Origin: Polynucleobacter sp. Adler-ghost | GTDB lineage: Bacteria; Pseudomonadota; Gammaproteobacteria; Burkholderiales; Burkholderiaceae | DNA: 64,000 nucleotides | Assembly: GCF_018688495.1 (NCBI RefSeq) | Contig: NZ_CP061320.1 | Location: forward strand, 1,894,586-1,958,585 | Direction: 5' to 3' | Part shown: positions 41,462 through 49,760 of the stretch, piece by piece | Position numbering within the stretch: the stretch's first letter is position 1 | How the letters are laid out: the number at the start of each line of letters is the position of its first letter | Notes under the pieces: generated by a model | The model's database searches: none | Told to the model about the DNA's origin: nothing | Seen by the model: only the letters and a program-made list of their open reading frames with translations | Translations under genes and position numbers: made by a program

Positions 41462-42106
41462 ATGGAACTGAATACCCAAAAAATCAAACTGAGCATCTGG
41501 CGTACATCCTTACGTCTTATGCCTTTACTTCTGATGGGCACGCTCACTCTCGTCACGTTCTGGTTAGTTAAGAAAAATGCACCGGCAGAAAAATCGGCAA
41601 TTGAACGTGTGCGCCTTCATGAGCCTGACTACACTATTAGCAATGGCGCCTTATCTGCCCTCAATGAATCCGGTGATACTAAATATCGTGTGCTAGGCAA
41701 GAAAGTGATTCACTACGATGATGATGCTTCAATCGATATTGAGACACCGCGTATACGCCTGTTCCCGCCTGAAAAGTCACCGGTGACCGTCAAAGCAGAC
41801 AAGGGCCATTTAGATGGCGACCTAACAATTTTGGACCTGATTGATAACGCCGAAATATTTCGACCGCAACAAGCTGCTTCGGCAAGTGAGCCTGCAAGAC
41901 CGCGGATGCTGGCGCGCTCTTCTTATTTCAAAGTACTCATTAATGATGACATTATCAAAACGGATAAACCCATTACGCTGGAACAAGGGGTTTCTGTGAT
42001 GCACTCAACCGATGGCGGCGTATTTAATAACATCGAACAAAGTATGGTTTTATCTGGGCAGGTAAGAGGTCGTATCGAACGTGTGCAACCTGGGGCGCAG
42101 CAATGA
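41462..42106 (+). CDS. lptC: LPS export system protein LptC
   Basis: A 214-residue bitopic inner-membrane protein. One N-terminal transmembrane helix (LMPLLLMGTLTLVTFWLV) is followed by a periplasmic beta-jellyroll of the OstA/LptC family, with YTISNGALSALNESGDTKYRVLG and the conserved LTLEQGVSVMHST-like end (TLEQGVSV). LptC passes LPS from LptB2FG to LptA. Its stop overlaps the lptA start (ATGA). The middle carries a Pro/Ala-rich insert (AASASEPARPR). Confidence 0.92.
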   Translation: MELNTQKIKLSIWRTSLRLMPLLLMGTLTLVTFWLVKKNAPAEKSAIERVRLHEPDYTISNGALSALNESGDTKYRVLGKKVIHYDDDASIDIETPRIRLFPPEKSPVTVKADKGHLDGDLTILDLIDNAEIFRPQQAASASEPARPRMLARSSYFKVLINDDIIKTDKPITLEQGVSVMHSTDGGVFNNIEQSMVLSGQVRGRIERVQPGAQQ

Positions 42107-42654
42107 AACTATTGCAAAAATTGCTCATGGCGTTTGCGCTAGTGGGAACTTGTCTTACTACTCATGCTGAAAAAGCAGATCAAGACAAACCCATCGTCTT
42201 GGAGGCGGAAAAAGTTTCTGTGAACGACGTACAACAGTTTTATGAGCTTGATGGTGAAGTACTCTTAATCAAAGGCAGTATTTTAATTACTGGCGCTAAG
42301 GGTAATATCAAAGTCGACCCCGAGGGTTATGAATACGTTGATGTTCAGGGTAACTCGGAATCTACCGCCAGCTTTAGACAAAGACGCGAAGGACCAGCTA
42401 ATGAATTTATGCAAGGTCGGGGCAAAACGGTTACCTACAATGCAAAAACTGAGCTACTCACATTGACTGGTGATGCCAGCTTGAAGCGTCTTCATAATAT
42501 GCAAATGCTAGATCAATTACATGGCTGGAAAATTGACTACGATGATGTTCAGCAGCGCTATCAAGTCTCGCCGCCTGCTAATGCCAAAGCAGAAGACTTG
42601 CCACTAGCTAGAGCCATCCTTTCACCAAGAAGAAAAGCTACACTAGAGAAATGA
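42103..42654 (+). CDS. lptA: LPS transport periplasmic protein LptA
   Basis: A 183-residue periplasmic bridge protein for LPS. The signal peptide is [20 protein letters not shown] with likely cleavage after THA. The OstA-like core includes [54 protein letters not shown] and the positively charged C-terminus [12 protein letters not shown]. Both ends overlap neighbours by four bases (lptC before, lptB after), so lptC-lptA-lptB are translationally coupled. Confidence 0.94.
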   Translation: MKLLQKLLMAFALVGTCLTTHAEKADQDKPIVLEAEKVSVNDVQQFYELDGEVLLIKGSILITGAKGNIKVDPEGYEYVDVQGNSESTASFRQRREGPANEFMQGRGKTVTYNAKTELLTLTGDASLKRLHNMQMLDQLHGWKIDYDDVQQRYQVSPPANAKAEDLPLARAILSPRRKATLEK

Positions 42655-43418
42655 CCACGAATTCCAGTAGCACTGAAAAACCAGCAACCTTAAGCGCCCA
42701 ACACCTTCAAAAGCGCTATGGATCTCGCACAGTAGTTCGAGATGTATCGGTAGAGGTGAAATGCGGAGAAGTAGTAGGACTCTTAGGACCAAACGGGGCT
42801 GGCAAAACAACCTCTTTCTACATGATTGTTGGCCTGGTTCCTTTGGATGGTGGAGGCATTGTTTTAGACGGCACTGATATTACGCGCCTACCCATTCATG
42901 AACGAGCTCGTATGGGCCTATCCTACCTCCCACAAGAGGCTTCTGTTTTTAGAAAGCTGAATGTGGCTGAAAATATTCAAGCCGTATTAGAGTTGCAAGT
43001 GCAAGGTGGAAAACCGTTAAGTAAGGCCGATATAGCGCATCGCTTAGATGAGCTCTTGGGTGAGCTCCAAATCAGCCATCTGCGCGATAACCCCGCTCTC
43101 TCCCTATCTGGTGGGGAGCGTCGTCGCGTTGAGATTGCTAGAGCACTAGCCTCCCAGCCTAAGTTTATTTTGCTAGATGAGCCATTTGCTGGCGTTGACC
43201 CAATTGCGGTTGGAGAGATCCAGCGGATTGTGCGCTTCTTAAGAGACCGCCAAATTGGCGTACTCATCACTGACCATAACGTTCGAGAAACTTTGGGGAT
43301 TTGTGACCACGCCTACATCATCAGCGAAGGTAGCGTTCTGGCGGAAGGCAAGCCAGACCAAATTATCGAGAATGATGCCGTCAGAAGAGTCTATCTAGGC
43401 GAAAACTTCCGCATGTAA
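42651..43418 (+). CDS. lptB: LPS export ABC transporter ATPase LptB
   Basis: The cytoplasmic ATPase powering LPS extraction, 255 residues. Walker A is [17 protein letters not shown], the Q-loop region is [16 protein letters not shown], the signature is [15 protein letters not shown], Walker B is [16 protein letters not shown] and the switch His is ITDHNVRET. This profile is typical of LptB. In most proteobacteria rpoN comes next; here only a decayed fragment remains in the 192 bp before hpf. Confidence 0.97.
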   Translation: MTTNSSSTEKPATLSAQHLQKRYGSRTVVRDVSVEVKCGEVVGLLGPNGAGKTTSFYMIVGLVPLDGGGIVLDGTDITRLPIHERARMGLSYLPQEASVFRKLNVAENIQAVLELQVQGGKPLSKADIAHRLDELLGELQISHLRDNPALSLSGGERRRVEIARALASQPKFILLDEPFAGVDPIAVGEIQRIVRFLRDRQIGVLITDHNVRETLGICDHAYIISEGSVLAEGKPDQIIENDAVRRVYLGENFRM

Positions 43419-43457
43419 ATATTCTGAGATTTTTGAGTATTTATTAAATAAACATGA

Positions 43458-43601
43458 TCTGCCCCCTTGGTTTTCAGCAAAATCGCTGATACGCTGGAGG
43501 TTCATGAAGTTCATTTCCGTATAAACAAGTACAACATTACAGGGGTCTACTGCGCGCCCCGAGTAATTATTTGCGCACGCATTTTGTTTTACTATGAATA
43601 G
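43458..43601 (+). pseudogene. rpoN: Relic of rpoN (sigma-54), C-terminal HTH fragment
   Basis: Between lptB and hpf one frame (GCC 43461 onward) reads APLVFSKIADTLEVHE, then a region with R, NKY and TGVY, ending at TAG 43599. This matches the sigma-54 DNA-binding region, where the family has I-A-[DE]-x-[LV]-x-[VL]-H-E-S-T, then S-R-V-x-x-x-K-Y and P-R-G-[VIF]-[FY]. The sequence after HE is scrambled and seems to contain small indels. It has the expected strand and position, but no start, core-binding domain or RpoN box. I read it as a remnant of a deleted sigma-54 gene. Identification is by eye and needs a profile search. Confidence 0.6.
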
Positions 43602-43610
43602 GAGCAGCTG

Positions 43611-43934
43611 ATGAATTTGAAAATTAATAGCCGACATGTTGAAGTTACTCCAGCCATGCGTTCCCACCTTGAGGCTGGTTTAGAAAAAATTCGCAAGCAC
43701 TTTGACCACGTTTTAGATGCCACTGCATTTTTGATTGTCGATAACGCTAAAGAAAAAGATCTTCGTCAAGCAGCCGAGATCACCATTCATCTCAAAGGTA
43801 AGGAACTCTTCGCCGAGGCTCATAACGCTGACCTCTACCACGCTATGGATGCAGTAGTAGATAAACTTGAGCGTCAAGTTGTAAAGCACAAAGAAAAAAT
43901 TCAAGATCATCACCACGAAAAACATTTTGAGTAA
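43611..43934 (+). CDS. hpf: Ribosome hibernation promoting factor (short HPF)
   Basis: A 107-residue protein that binds the 30S subunit and blocks translation in resting cells by forming 100S dimers. It starts MNLKINSRHVEVTPAMRSHL and has the RHVEVT and basic surface typical of HPF/YfiA, with a His/Lys-rich C-terminus (HHHEKHFE). It was once called the 'sigma-54 modulation protein' because it lies beside rpoN. AGGAG sits 6 bases before the ATG. A promoter may be TTGCGC (43571), 16 bp, TATGAA (43593). Confidence 0.95.
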   Translation: MNLKINSRHVEVTPAMRSHLEAGLEKIRKHFDHVLDATAFLIVDNAKEKDLRQAAEITIHLKGKELFAEAHNADLYHAMDAVVDKLERQVVKHKEKIQDHHHEKHFE

Positions 43935-43953
43935 TCTCTAGCATCAGGACACC

Positions 43954-43959
43954 TATAAT
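43954..43959 (+). promoter_or_regulatory. Perfect -10 hexamer just upstream of ptsN
   Basis: TATAAT lies eight bases before the ptsN ATG (43968). A start six or seven bases downstream would leave a transcript with almost no leader, and no Shine-Dalgarno is visible. The -35 is not convincing (TTGAGT at 43927 is 21 bp away). Confidence 0.35.
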
Positions 43960-43967
43960 CAAGTGAT

Positions 43968-44426
43968 ATGAATGCCCTGACCGATCTTTTCGCTTTAGAC
44001 CGTATTGCCTTAAATAGTCCTTCTAAAAATAGGACTGAGGCATTTGCGGCCGTAGGGCAGTTATTCTCCAAACAAGCAGGTCTTGAAGCGGAGGCTATTG
44101 TTGGTTTTTTAAATGCACGCGAGGACTTGGGCTCTACCGCACTAGGCGCCGGTGTTGCCATCCCGCACGGTCGCGTAAGGGGCCTAAAACAACCGATCGC
44201 CGCATTCGTCAAACTACAAGAGCCGATTGAATTTGCCGCACCTGATGGAGAGGCTGTATCTATCCTCATTTTTTTACTTGTTCCTGAAAAAGCAACTCAG
44301 CAACATTTAGAAATTTTGTCCTCGATTGCACAGCTCCTATCGGATCAGGATACCCGTAAGCTACTTGCGTCGGAGGGCAGTCCAGAGAAGGTGTGTGAAA
44401 TCCTACAAACGTGGGGCTCAACTTGA
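43968..44426 (+). CDS. ptsN: Nitrogen-PTS EIIA protein PtsN
   Basis: A 152-residue EIIA-type domain of the nitrogen phosphotransferase system, a regulator rather than a sugar importer. The phosphorylated His is in [12 protein letters not shown], preceded by ALGA. Targets in other bacteria include potassium transport and phosphate signalling. Its stop overlaps the hprK start region. In this genome it remains although rpoN appears lost from the same locus, which argues its role does not need sigma-54. Confidence 0.95.
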   Translation: MNALTDLFALDRIALNSPSKNRTEAFAAVGQLFSKQAGLEAEAIVGFLNAREDLGSTALGAGVAIPHGRVRGLKQPIAAFVKLQEPIEFAAPDGEAVSILIFLLVPEKATQQHLEILSSIAQLLSDQDTRKLLASEGSPEKVCEILQTWGST

Positions 44427-45412
44427 CCACTCAGCCTCTACTCCTAGAAGGGGTTACCGCTCAGCAGATCTTTGATGACAATGTCTCAGAACTAAAGCTA
44501 TCTTGGATTGGTGGACTAGAAGGTGCAGACAGACGATTTCCGCCAGAGGCTGTTAAAGCTGCAGCAGCCAGCTCAGACCTAGTGGGCCACTTAAATCTCA
44601 TTCATCCAAGTCGTATTCAGATTTTTGGTGAGCAGGAGATTAACTACCATGCTCAACTTGAAACGCAGCAGCGAGAAGGGCAAATCTTCGACCTCATTTC
44701 TAAAATGCCGCCTTGCGTTATTGTGGCCGACGGTAAAGCAGCTGATGCCGCTCTACAACTGTTCTGCCAACGATCCTCTACTCCACTCTTTACAACAGCC
44801 ATATCAGCTGCTGAGGTGATTGATCACCTTCGTACCTACCTCACTAAGATTGGCGCACCCCAGATTACGATGCACGGCGTCTTTATGGATATTCTGGGCT
44901 TAGGAGTGTTGATCATGGGTGAGTCCGGCTTAGGCAAAAGCGAATTAGGCTTAGAGCTGATTTCTCGTGGCCATGGTTTGGTAGCTGATGATGCGGTAGA
45001 CTTTGCTCGACTCGGACCAGACTATATCGAGGGTCGCTGCCCTGTGATCCTGCGCAATCTCTTGGAAGTTCGTGGACTGGGCTTATTGGATATCCGCACA
45101 ATCTTTGGTGAAACGGCCGTACGTCGGAAATTAAAATTGCGCCTAATAGTCCAATTGGTTCGCCGCAATGATGGTGAGTTTGAACGCCTGCCTTTAGAAA
45201 CCCAACATATTGATGTATTAGGTGTCGCCATTAGAACTGTCAAAATTCAGGTGGCCGCAGGTCGCAACTTGGCCGTTCTCGTAGAAGCTGCTGTGCGCAA
45301 CACCATTTTGCAGCTACGAGGTATCGATACTCTAAAAGAGTTTATGGAACGTCAGCGTTCGCAAATGAATGCTGAAGCAGAGTCTTCAAAATCTCAAGGT
45401 CGCCTCATTTAA
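44411..45412 (+). CDS. hprK: HPr kinase/phosphorylase
   Basis: A bifunctional enzyme that adds or removes phosphate on a serine of HPr; about 333 residues. The N-terminal domain is followed by the P-loop [15 protein letters not shown], the HPrK signature [13 protein letters not shown], and [15 protein letters not shown]. The start is uncertain: GTG 44411 gives the listed frame, but TTG 44423 overlaps the ptsN stop (TTGA) and has GGGG 6 bases before it, which is arguably better. rapZ starts 1 bp after its stop. Confidence 0.94.
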   Translation: MGLNLTTQPLLLEGVTAQQIFDDNVSELKLSWIGGLEGADRRFPPEAVKAAAASSDLVGHLNLIHPSRIQIFGEQEINYHAQLETQQREGQIFDLISKMPPCVIVADGKAADAALQLFCQRSSTPLFTTAISAAEVIDHLRTYLTKIGAPQITMHGVFMDILGLGVLIMGESGLGKSELGLELISRGHGLVADDAVDFARLGPDYIEGRCPVILRNLLEVRGLGLLDIRTIFGETAVRRKLKLRLIVQLVRRNDGEFERLPLETQHIDVLGVAIRTVKIQVAAGRNLAVLVEAAVRNTILQLRGIDTLKEFMERQRSQMNAEAESSKSQGRLI

Positions 45413-45413
45413 T

Positions 45414-46304
45414 ATGCAGATTAATCTGATTACCGGCATCTCTGGCTCAGGTAAATCAGTTGCGCTGAGAGCCTTTGAGGATGCAGGTTATGACTGCGTT
45501 GATAACCTTCCAGTCACCCTTCTAGAAAACCTCATCACTACATTAGAGGGTGAAAAAAGTGAACGTGTTGCAGTAGCTATTGATGCACGTCGCGGTCAGT
45601 CGATTGCAGAGCTTCCTCAGATTTTAGAAAATCTGAGGCGCAACCATCAGGTGCGAATTGTTTTCCTCAATGCTGATACCAATACGCTGATCCAGCGTTT
45701 CTCCGAAACTCGCAGACGCCATCCACTCTCTGGAAAAACTCAACAAACCCAAGCTGCCACCCTGATCGAGGCTATTGATAAAGAGCGTAATCTCTTAGAA
45801 CCTCTGCGCAATCAAGCACACAGTATTGATACCAGCAATCTACCTGCTCATGCCCTACGCTCCTGGATTCAGGATCTTCTGAAAGACAAGCCTCAAGGAC
45901 TCACCGTTATTTTTGAATCTTTTGGATTTAAAAAAGGCTTACCCAGTGAAGCTGATCTCGTGTTTGATGTTCGCTGCTTGCCTAATCCGCACTATGACAA
46001 AGTCTTACGCCCGATGTCTGGCAAAGATCAGCCAGTTCGCGAATTCTTGGAAAAAATTCCTGAAGTAGTCAGTATGGAAAATGACATTATTCAATTTATT
46101 GAAAAATGGTTGCCTCACTACATTGCAGATGGTCGCAGCTATCTTACTGTCGCTATCGGCTGTACTGGTGGACAGCATCGCTCGGTTTATCTTGTAAGCC
46201 GCATCATTGCGCATTTTCTGCCACAAAAAGATTTGGCAGCACTCCAAATTAATTTCTTAAGTCGTCACCGCGAGCTAGACTCAATCCCTGCAACAGTAAT
46301 TTGA
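45414..46304 (+). CDS. rapZ: RNase adapter protein RapZ
   Basis: A 296-residue nucleotide-binding protein; in E. coli it senses glucosamine-6-phosphate and steers RNase E to the GlmZ small RNA. Walker A is ITGISGSGKSVALRAFEDAG at the N-terminus, followed by DCVDNLPV. The C-terminal part holds IGCTGGQHRSVYL and ends near LSRHRELD. ATG 45414 is chosen; a longer frame would run back into hprK. Its last 56 bp overlap the 3' end of mutY on the other strand. Confidence 0.95.
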   Translation: MQINLITGISGSGKSVALRAFEDAGYDCVDNLPVTLLENLITTLEGEKSERVAVAIDARRGQSIAELPQILENLRRNHQVRIVFLNADTNTLIQRFSETRRRHPLSGKTQQTQAATLIEAIDKERNLLEPLRNQAHSIDTSNLPAHALRSWIQDLLKDKPQGLTVIFESFGFKKGLPSEADLVFDVRCLPNPHYDKVLRPMSGKDQPVREFLEKIPEVVSMENDIIQFIEKWLPHYIADGRSYLTVAIGCTGGQHRSVYLVSRIIAHFLPQKDLAALQINFLSRHRELDSIPATVI

Positions 46305-47406
46305 TCGGTTGAGGTAAGCCATATTTTCCTAGCTGACGCAAAGGCACCCACTTCAAGTTATCGCTAGCGAATTTCACAGTAAAGTCTGAAGTCACATGCC
46401 AGATCTGCATCCATAAACGACGATGCGTGAAGACATGTTTAATTTCAAGTCCCCGCTCAATTGAATGACAACCCTTTAAGGCGCCAGAGATCTTTTCATC
46501 TGGCAGCACAAGCGTGAATAATTCCTTCGCAGTCAAATGGACTGCATTATCCAAAGATTGAGAGTTTTTTTCTTTGGCCCTCCAAATAGATTCAGGTAAG
46601 GACCAAAGTCCGCCCCAGATAGCTTTTTCAGGGCGCCTTTGTAGCAATACTGAATCACCTTGGCGGAGTAACAGCATATCGCAATTAAATTCAGGGGATT
46701 TTGCTTTGATGACTTTGCGAGGCAAGAGTAAAACCTGATCACTAAGATTGGCCTGGCATTCTTTTTCAAACGGGCATTTTCTTGCCTCACTCAAACATAC
46801 AGGCTTACGAGAGGTGCACCAGGTAGCCCCAAAATCCATCAAAGCCTGTGTATATACCGGCATATCTAAAGTATTTTTAGGGAGTAATGTTTTAGACAGC
46901 TGCCATAAATCGTTGTTTACTGCTTTTTCTTGGATGGCGCCATCTACACCAAACAATCGTGCCAATATTCGCTTAACGTTTGCATCCAAAATTGGTGCCC
47001 GCTCATGAAATGCAAATGCAGCTATAGCGCCTGCTGTAGATCTACCAATACCCTTAAGCTGCTCGAGTAAGACTGGGTCATTGGGAAACTTGCCCCCAAA
47101 CTCTTCCATCACTTGCTTGGCACAAGCGTGGAGATTACGAGCACGCGTGTAATAGCCGAGCCCCGCCCATTCTGCCAAGACATTATCTAGTGGTGCAGCA
47201 GCCAATTCCCTTACTGTCGGAAAACGTTTCATAAAGCGTGGGTAGCGCTCTAGAACCGTAGCTACCTGAGTTTGTTGCAACATGATTTCAGAAACCCATA
47301 CCGCATAGGGATCTCGAATACTTTGCCATGGCAAGCCTTGGCGTCCGTCCTTGCCATGCCAAGCTATTAGCTTAGTAGCAAAGTGCTTGATCAGCGCTTC
47401 TGACAT
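46249..47406 (-). CDS. mutY: A/G-specific adenine glycosylase with altered Fe-S spacing
   Basis: A DNA repair glycosylase of 385 residues that removes adenine opposite 8-oxoguanine. Catalytic Glu is in WVSEIMLQQTQV, the helix-hairpin-helix is LKGIGRSTAGAIAAFAF, and the catalytic Asp is in APILDANVKRILARLFG. A C-terminal Nudix-like 8-oxoG recognition domain follows (about 230-385). The cluster cysteines read C-x6-C-x6-C-x5-C (WCTSRKPVC, then CPFEKEC) where the family has C-x6-C-x2-C-x5-C. I start at ATG 47406; it overlaps mutM by 16 bp. Confidence 0.95.
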   Translation of the reverse strand: MSEALIKHFATKLIAWHGKDGRQGLPWQSIRDPYAVWVSEIMLQQTQVATVLERYPRFMKRFPTVRELAAAPLDNVLAEWAGLGYYTRARNLHACAKQVMEEFGGKFPNDPVLLEQLKGIGRSTAGAIAAFAFHERAPILDANVKRILARLFGVDGAIQEKAVNNDLWQLSKTLLPKNTLDMPVYTQALMDFGATWCTSRKPVCLSEARKCPFEKECQANLSDQVLLLPRKVIKAKSPEFNCDMLLLRQGDSVLLQRRPEKAIWGGLWSLPESIWRAKEKNSQSLDNAVHLTAKELFTLVLPDEKISGALKGCHSIERGLEIKHVFTHRRLWMQIWHVTSDFTVKFASDNLKWVPLRQLGKYGLPQPIKLLLQGLSLARGDDLRN

Positions 47407-48227
47407 TGGGGGCAAAAGTATGTCGAGCGCTGGCCTTGCACTATTTGTTTAATCGGCGTCTTGCACACCTTGCATGGCTGATCTTTACGATCATAGACTT
47501 TGGTTTGCACCATGAAATGCCCTGGGTCACCTTCGCTGTTCACAAAGTCTTTTAAAGAACTACCGCCTGCAGCAATCGCTTTTTTCAAAATCAATCTCAC
47601 CGCAGTCGCCAACCTAGAGCATTGTGGACGCGTGAGTTTTCCAGCAGCTTTTGCCGGATGAATACCTGCCTCAAATAAACTTTCAGAACAATAGATATTG
47701 CCCACACCCACTACTGCTTGCCCTGCCAGTAAAAATTGCTTCACGGCAACACTACGTTTACGTGAACACTGATAAAGAACCTCAGTACCAAGCTCACCCG
47801 CAAACTCGGATGAAAAAGGCTCAACTCCCAATTTTTGTAAAAGTGCATTACCTTCAATCGGTCCCTTGGATTTGGGGTGCCATAAAACAGCACCAAACTT
47901 TCGGGGGTCATGCAAACGCAAACTCAGCCTGCCAAACTCGAAAGTCACCCGATCATGCAATTTGAGGGGATCGCTACCAGGCAGGGCCCGCAACGTTCCA
48001 GTCATGCCCAGGTGAAGCAATAGGTAACCCGCATTAAACTCTATTAATAGATATTTACCGCGGCGCTCTATTCCCAAAACTTTCTGACCAGAAAGCAAGG
48101 TATTCAAATTACTCGGTACCGGCCAACGCAAGCGGCCATCAATAATGTTGACTGCGCTAACCCTCAGCCCCTCTATGTGGGGCTGGATACCCAATCGGGT
48201 AACTTCGACTTCTGGGAGTTCTGGCAT
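47391..48227 (-). CDS. mutM: Formamidopyrimidine-DNA glycosylase
   Basis: Removes 8-oxoguanine and formamidopyrimidines and nicks the strand; 278 residues. The catalytic proline is residue 2 in MPELPEVEVTRLG (with Glu3). The helix-two-turn-helix is VGVGNIYCSESLFEAGI. The C-terminal zinc finger is CKVCKTPIKQ...CPQCQKR. Being next to mutY it makes one repair operon, both acting on 8-oxoG damage. It is divergent from the TPR-LolB gene, 35 bp away. Confidence 0.97.
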   Translation of the reverse strand: MPELPEVEVTRLGIQPHIEGLRVSAVNIIDGRLRWPVPSNLNTLLSGQKVLGIERRGKYLLIEFNAGYLLLHLGMTGTLRALPGSDPLKLHDRVTFEFGRLSLRLHDPRKFGAVLWHPKSKGPIEGNALLQKLGVEPFSSEFAGELGTEVLYQCSRKRSVAVKQFLLAGQAVVGVGNIYCSESLFEAGIHPAKAAGKLTRPQCSRLATAVRLILKKAIAAGGSSLKDFVNSEGDPGHFMVQTKVYDRKDQPCKVCKTPIKQIVQGQRSTYFCPQCQKR

Positions 48228-48262
48228 AAATGAATTGTAGATTCGCGGATTAGAATGTGCTT

Positions 48263-49750
48263 ATGACCAAATTTTCATTAAAGCTCTCCTTAAGAGCCCT
48301 ACTGCTTGCGGCTGGACTTGGCTTTAGCCTGTCTTCTAGCTATGCCATCGCTAAATCTAGCAGTCTAGATAACGGTCAAGCTGTATTTGAGGTCCTAGCC
48401 TCTGAAATCGCCCTTCAGCGTGGTGAAGCTGGTCTGGCATATACAACTTATTTGGAGCTAGCTCGCCAGCTTAATGACCCACGTTTGGCCCAAAGGGCCA
48501 TGGAGATCGCGATTACAGCAGGCGCACCCGACCTTGCACTCCAAGCGGCGCAAACTTGGGATGGTTTGGCTGGACCGAAACAAACTAGACCTAAGGAAGT
48601 ATTAGTCACCCTCTTAATTTTGAATCAACGCTGGTCGGATGCAGTCAAACCCGCCATCTCTCTCTTGAGCCAACAAACACCGGCGCAACGAGAAAATACT
48701 TTGCTACAGATTCAGGCGCTACTGGCTAAAGCGACTGATGAATCAGAGGCCCTAAGGTCTTTCTATGAAATCGCCTCAACATTGAAGCCAGAGCCAAAAG
48801 ATCCGGGACTGCTATACACCTACGCCATGTCTGCTGAAAAATCGGGGCACATCGATGTGATGGAGAAAACTCTGCGCGAAATCTTGCGAAAGAATCCGAA
48901 TGATGTGAATAGCCTGAATGCGCTTGGTTACTCACTAGCTGATCGCAATCAGAAGCTACCAGAAGCATTTAAGCTGATTAGTAAAGCACATCAACTCTCG
49001 CCTAAAGATGGTTTTATATTAGATAGTCTAGGCTGGGTGAACTTTCGAATGGGTAAAAATGATCTCGCCTTAGAGCAACTGCAACAAGCATTTAGCATGA
49101 AACCTGAAGCAGATATTGCTGCACATATTGGCGAAGTCCTGTGGGTAATGAATCGCCCAGCGCAAGCAGAAGATATGTGGCGCAAAGGGCAGCAATTAGA
49201 TGCCAATAACCCGACTCTCAAAGAAACTTTGAAGCGCTTGAAACCTGATTGGTCGCTAGCAGATACCGCCCTCAAAGGCATATGGGATGGTCGTTTTGCG
49301 GTAAAGATTACTGGACTCACTGAAAGTAAAAATCAAGGTGGCTCAGGTGGATTTACATTGACTCAAGATGCCTTGATCGACGTATTAGAAATTCGTAATC
49401 CGGTAGGTGGATCCATTGCAAAAATTACGATTAAGCCTGGTGAGGCTATCCTTGAGCGCGATGGCCAATTAACCACGGCTATCGATGCTGATACTCTGAT
49501 ACAAAATACATTAGGACTCCCACTACCTGCTCGCGGTCTCTCAGACTGGTTGCGTGGGAAAACTCGTCCTGGTGGTAATGCCAGTGTTGAGCGAAATGCA
49601 AAAGGGCAAGTCAGAAAAATCACGCAAGATGGTTGGACCTTAAATTACCACTGGAACAATGCGCAGCGTTTAGAAAAACTCATGATGACTCGCAGCTCTA
49701 ACATTGGATCGATAGATATCCGCTTGGTGTTTGATAATCCAAATGAGTGA
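48263..49750 (+). CDS. TPR protein fused to a C-terminal LolB-like domain
   Basis: A 495-residue exported protein. The signal peptide (LSLRALLLAAGLGFSLSSS, then YAIAKS) has no lipobox Cys. Residues ~40-330 form TPR-like helical repeats (ALGYSLADRNQKLPEAFKLI, SLGWVNFRMGKNDLALEQL). From about residue 341 the sequence matches LolB: WDGRFAVKITG, GGFTLTQ, LEIRNPVGGS, LGLPLPARGLSDWLRG, GWTLNYHW and IDIRLVFDNP. LolB inserts lipoproteins into the outer membrane. In relatives a separate lolB sits here, before ispE. I start at ATG 48263 rather than GTG 48257. Confidence 0.85.
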   Translation: MTKFSLKLSLRALLLAAGLGFSLSSSYAIAKSSSLDNGQAVFEVLASEIALQRGEAGLAYTTYLELARQLNDPRLAQRAMEIAITAGAPDLALQAAQTWDGLAGPKQTRPKEVLVTLLILNQRWSDAVKPAISLLSQQTPAQRENTLLQIQALLAKATDESEALRSFYEIASTLKPEPKDPGLLYTYAMSAEKSGHIDVMEKTLREILRKNPNDVNSLNALGYSLADRNQKLPEAFKLISKAHQLSPKDGFILDSLGWVNFRMGKNDLALEQLQQAFSMKPEADIAAHIGEVLWVMNRPAQAEDMWRKGQQLDANNPTLKETLKRLKPDWSLADTALKGIWDGRFAVKITGLTESKNQGGSGGFTLTQDALIDVLEIRNPVGGSIAKITIKPGEAILERDGQLTTAIDADTLIQNTLGLPLPARGLSDWLRGKTRPGGNASVERNAKGQVRKITQDGWTLNYHWNNAQRLEKLMMTRSSNIGSIDIRLVFDNPNE

Positions 49751-49760
49751 AGTGTGAATA

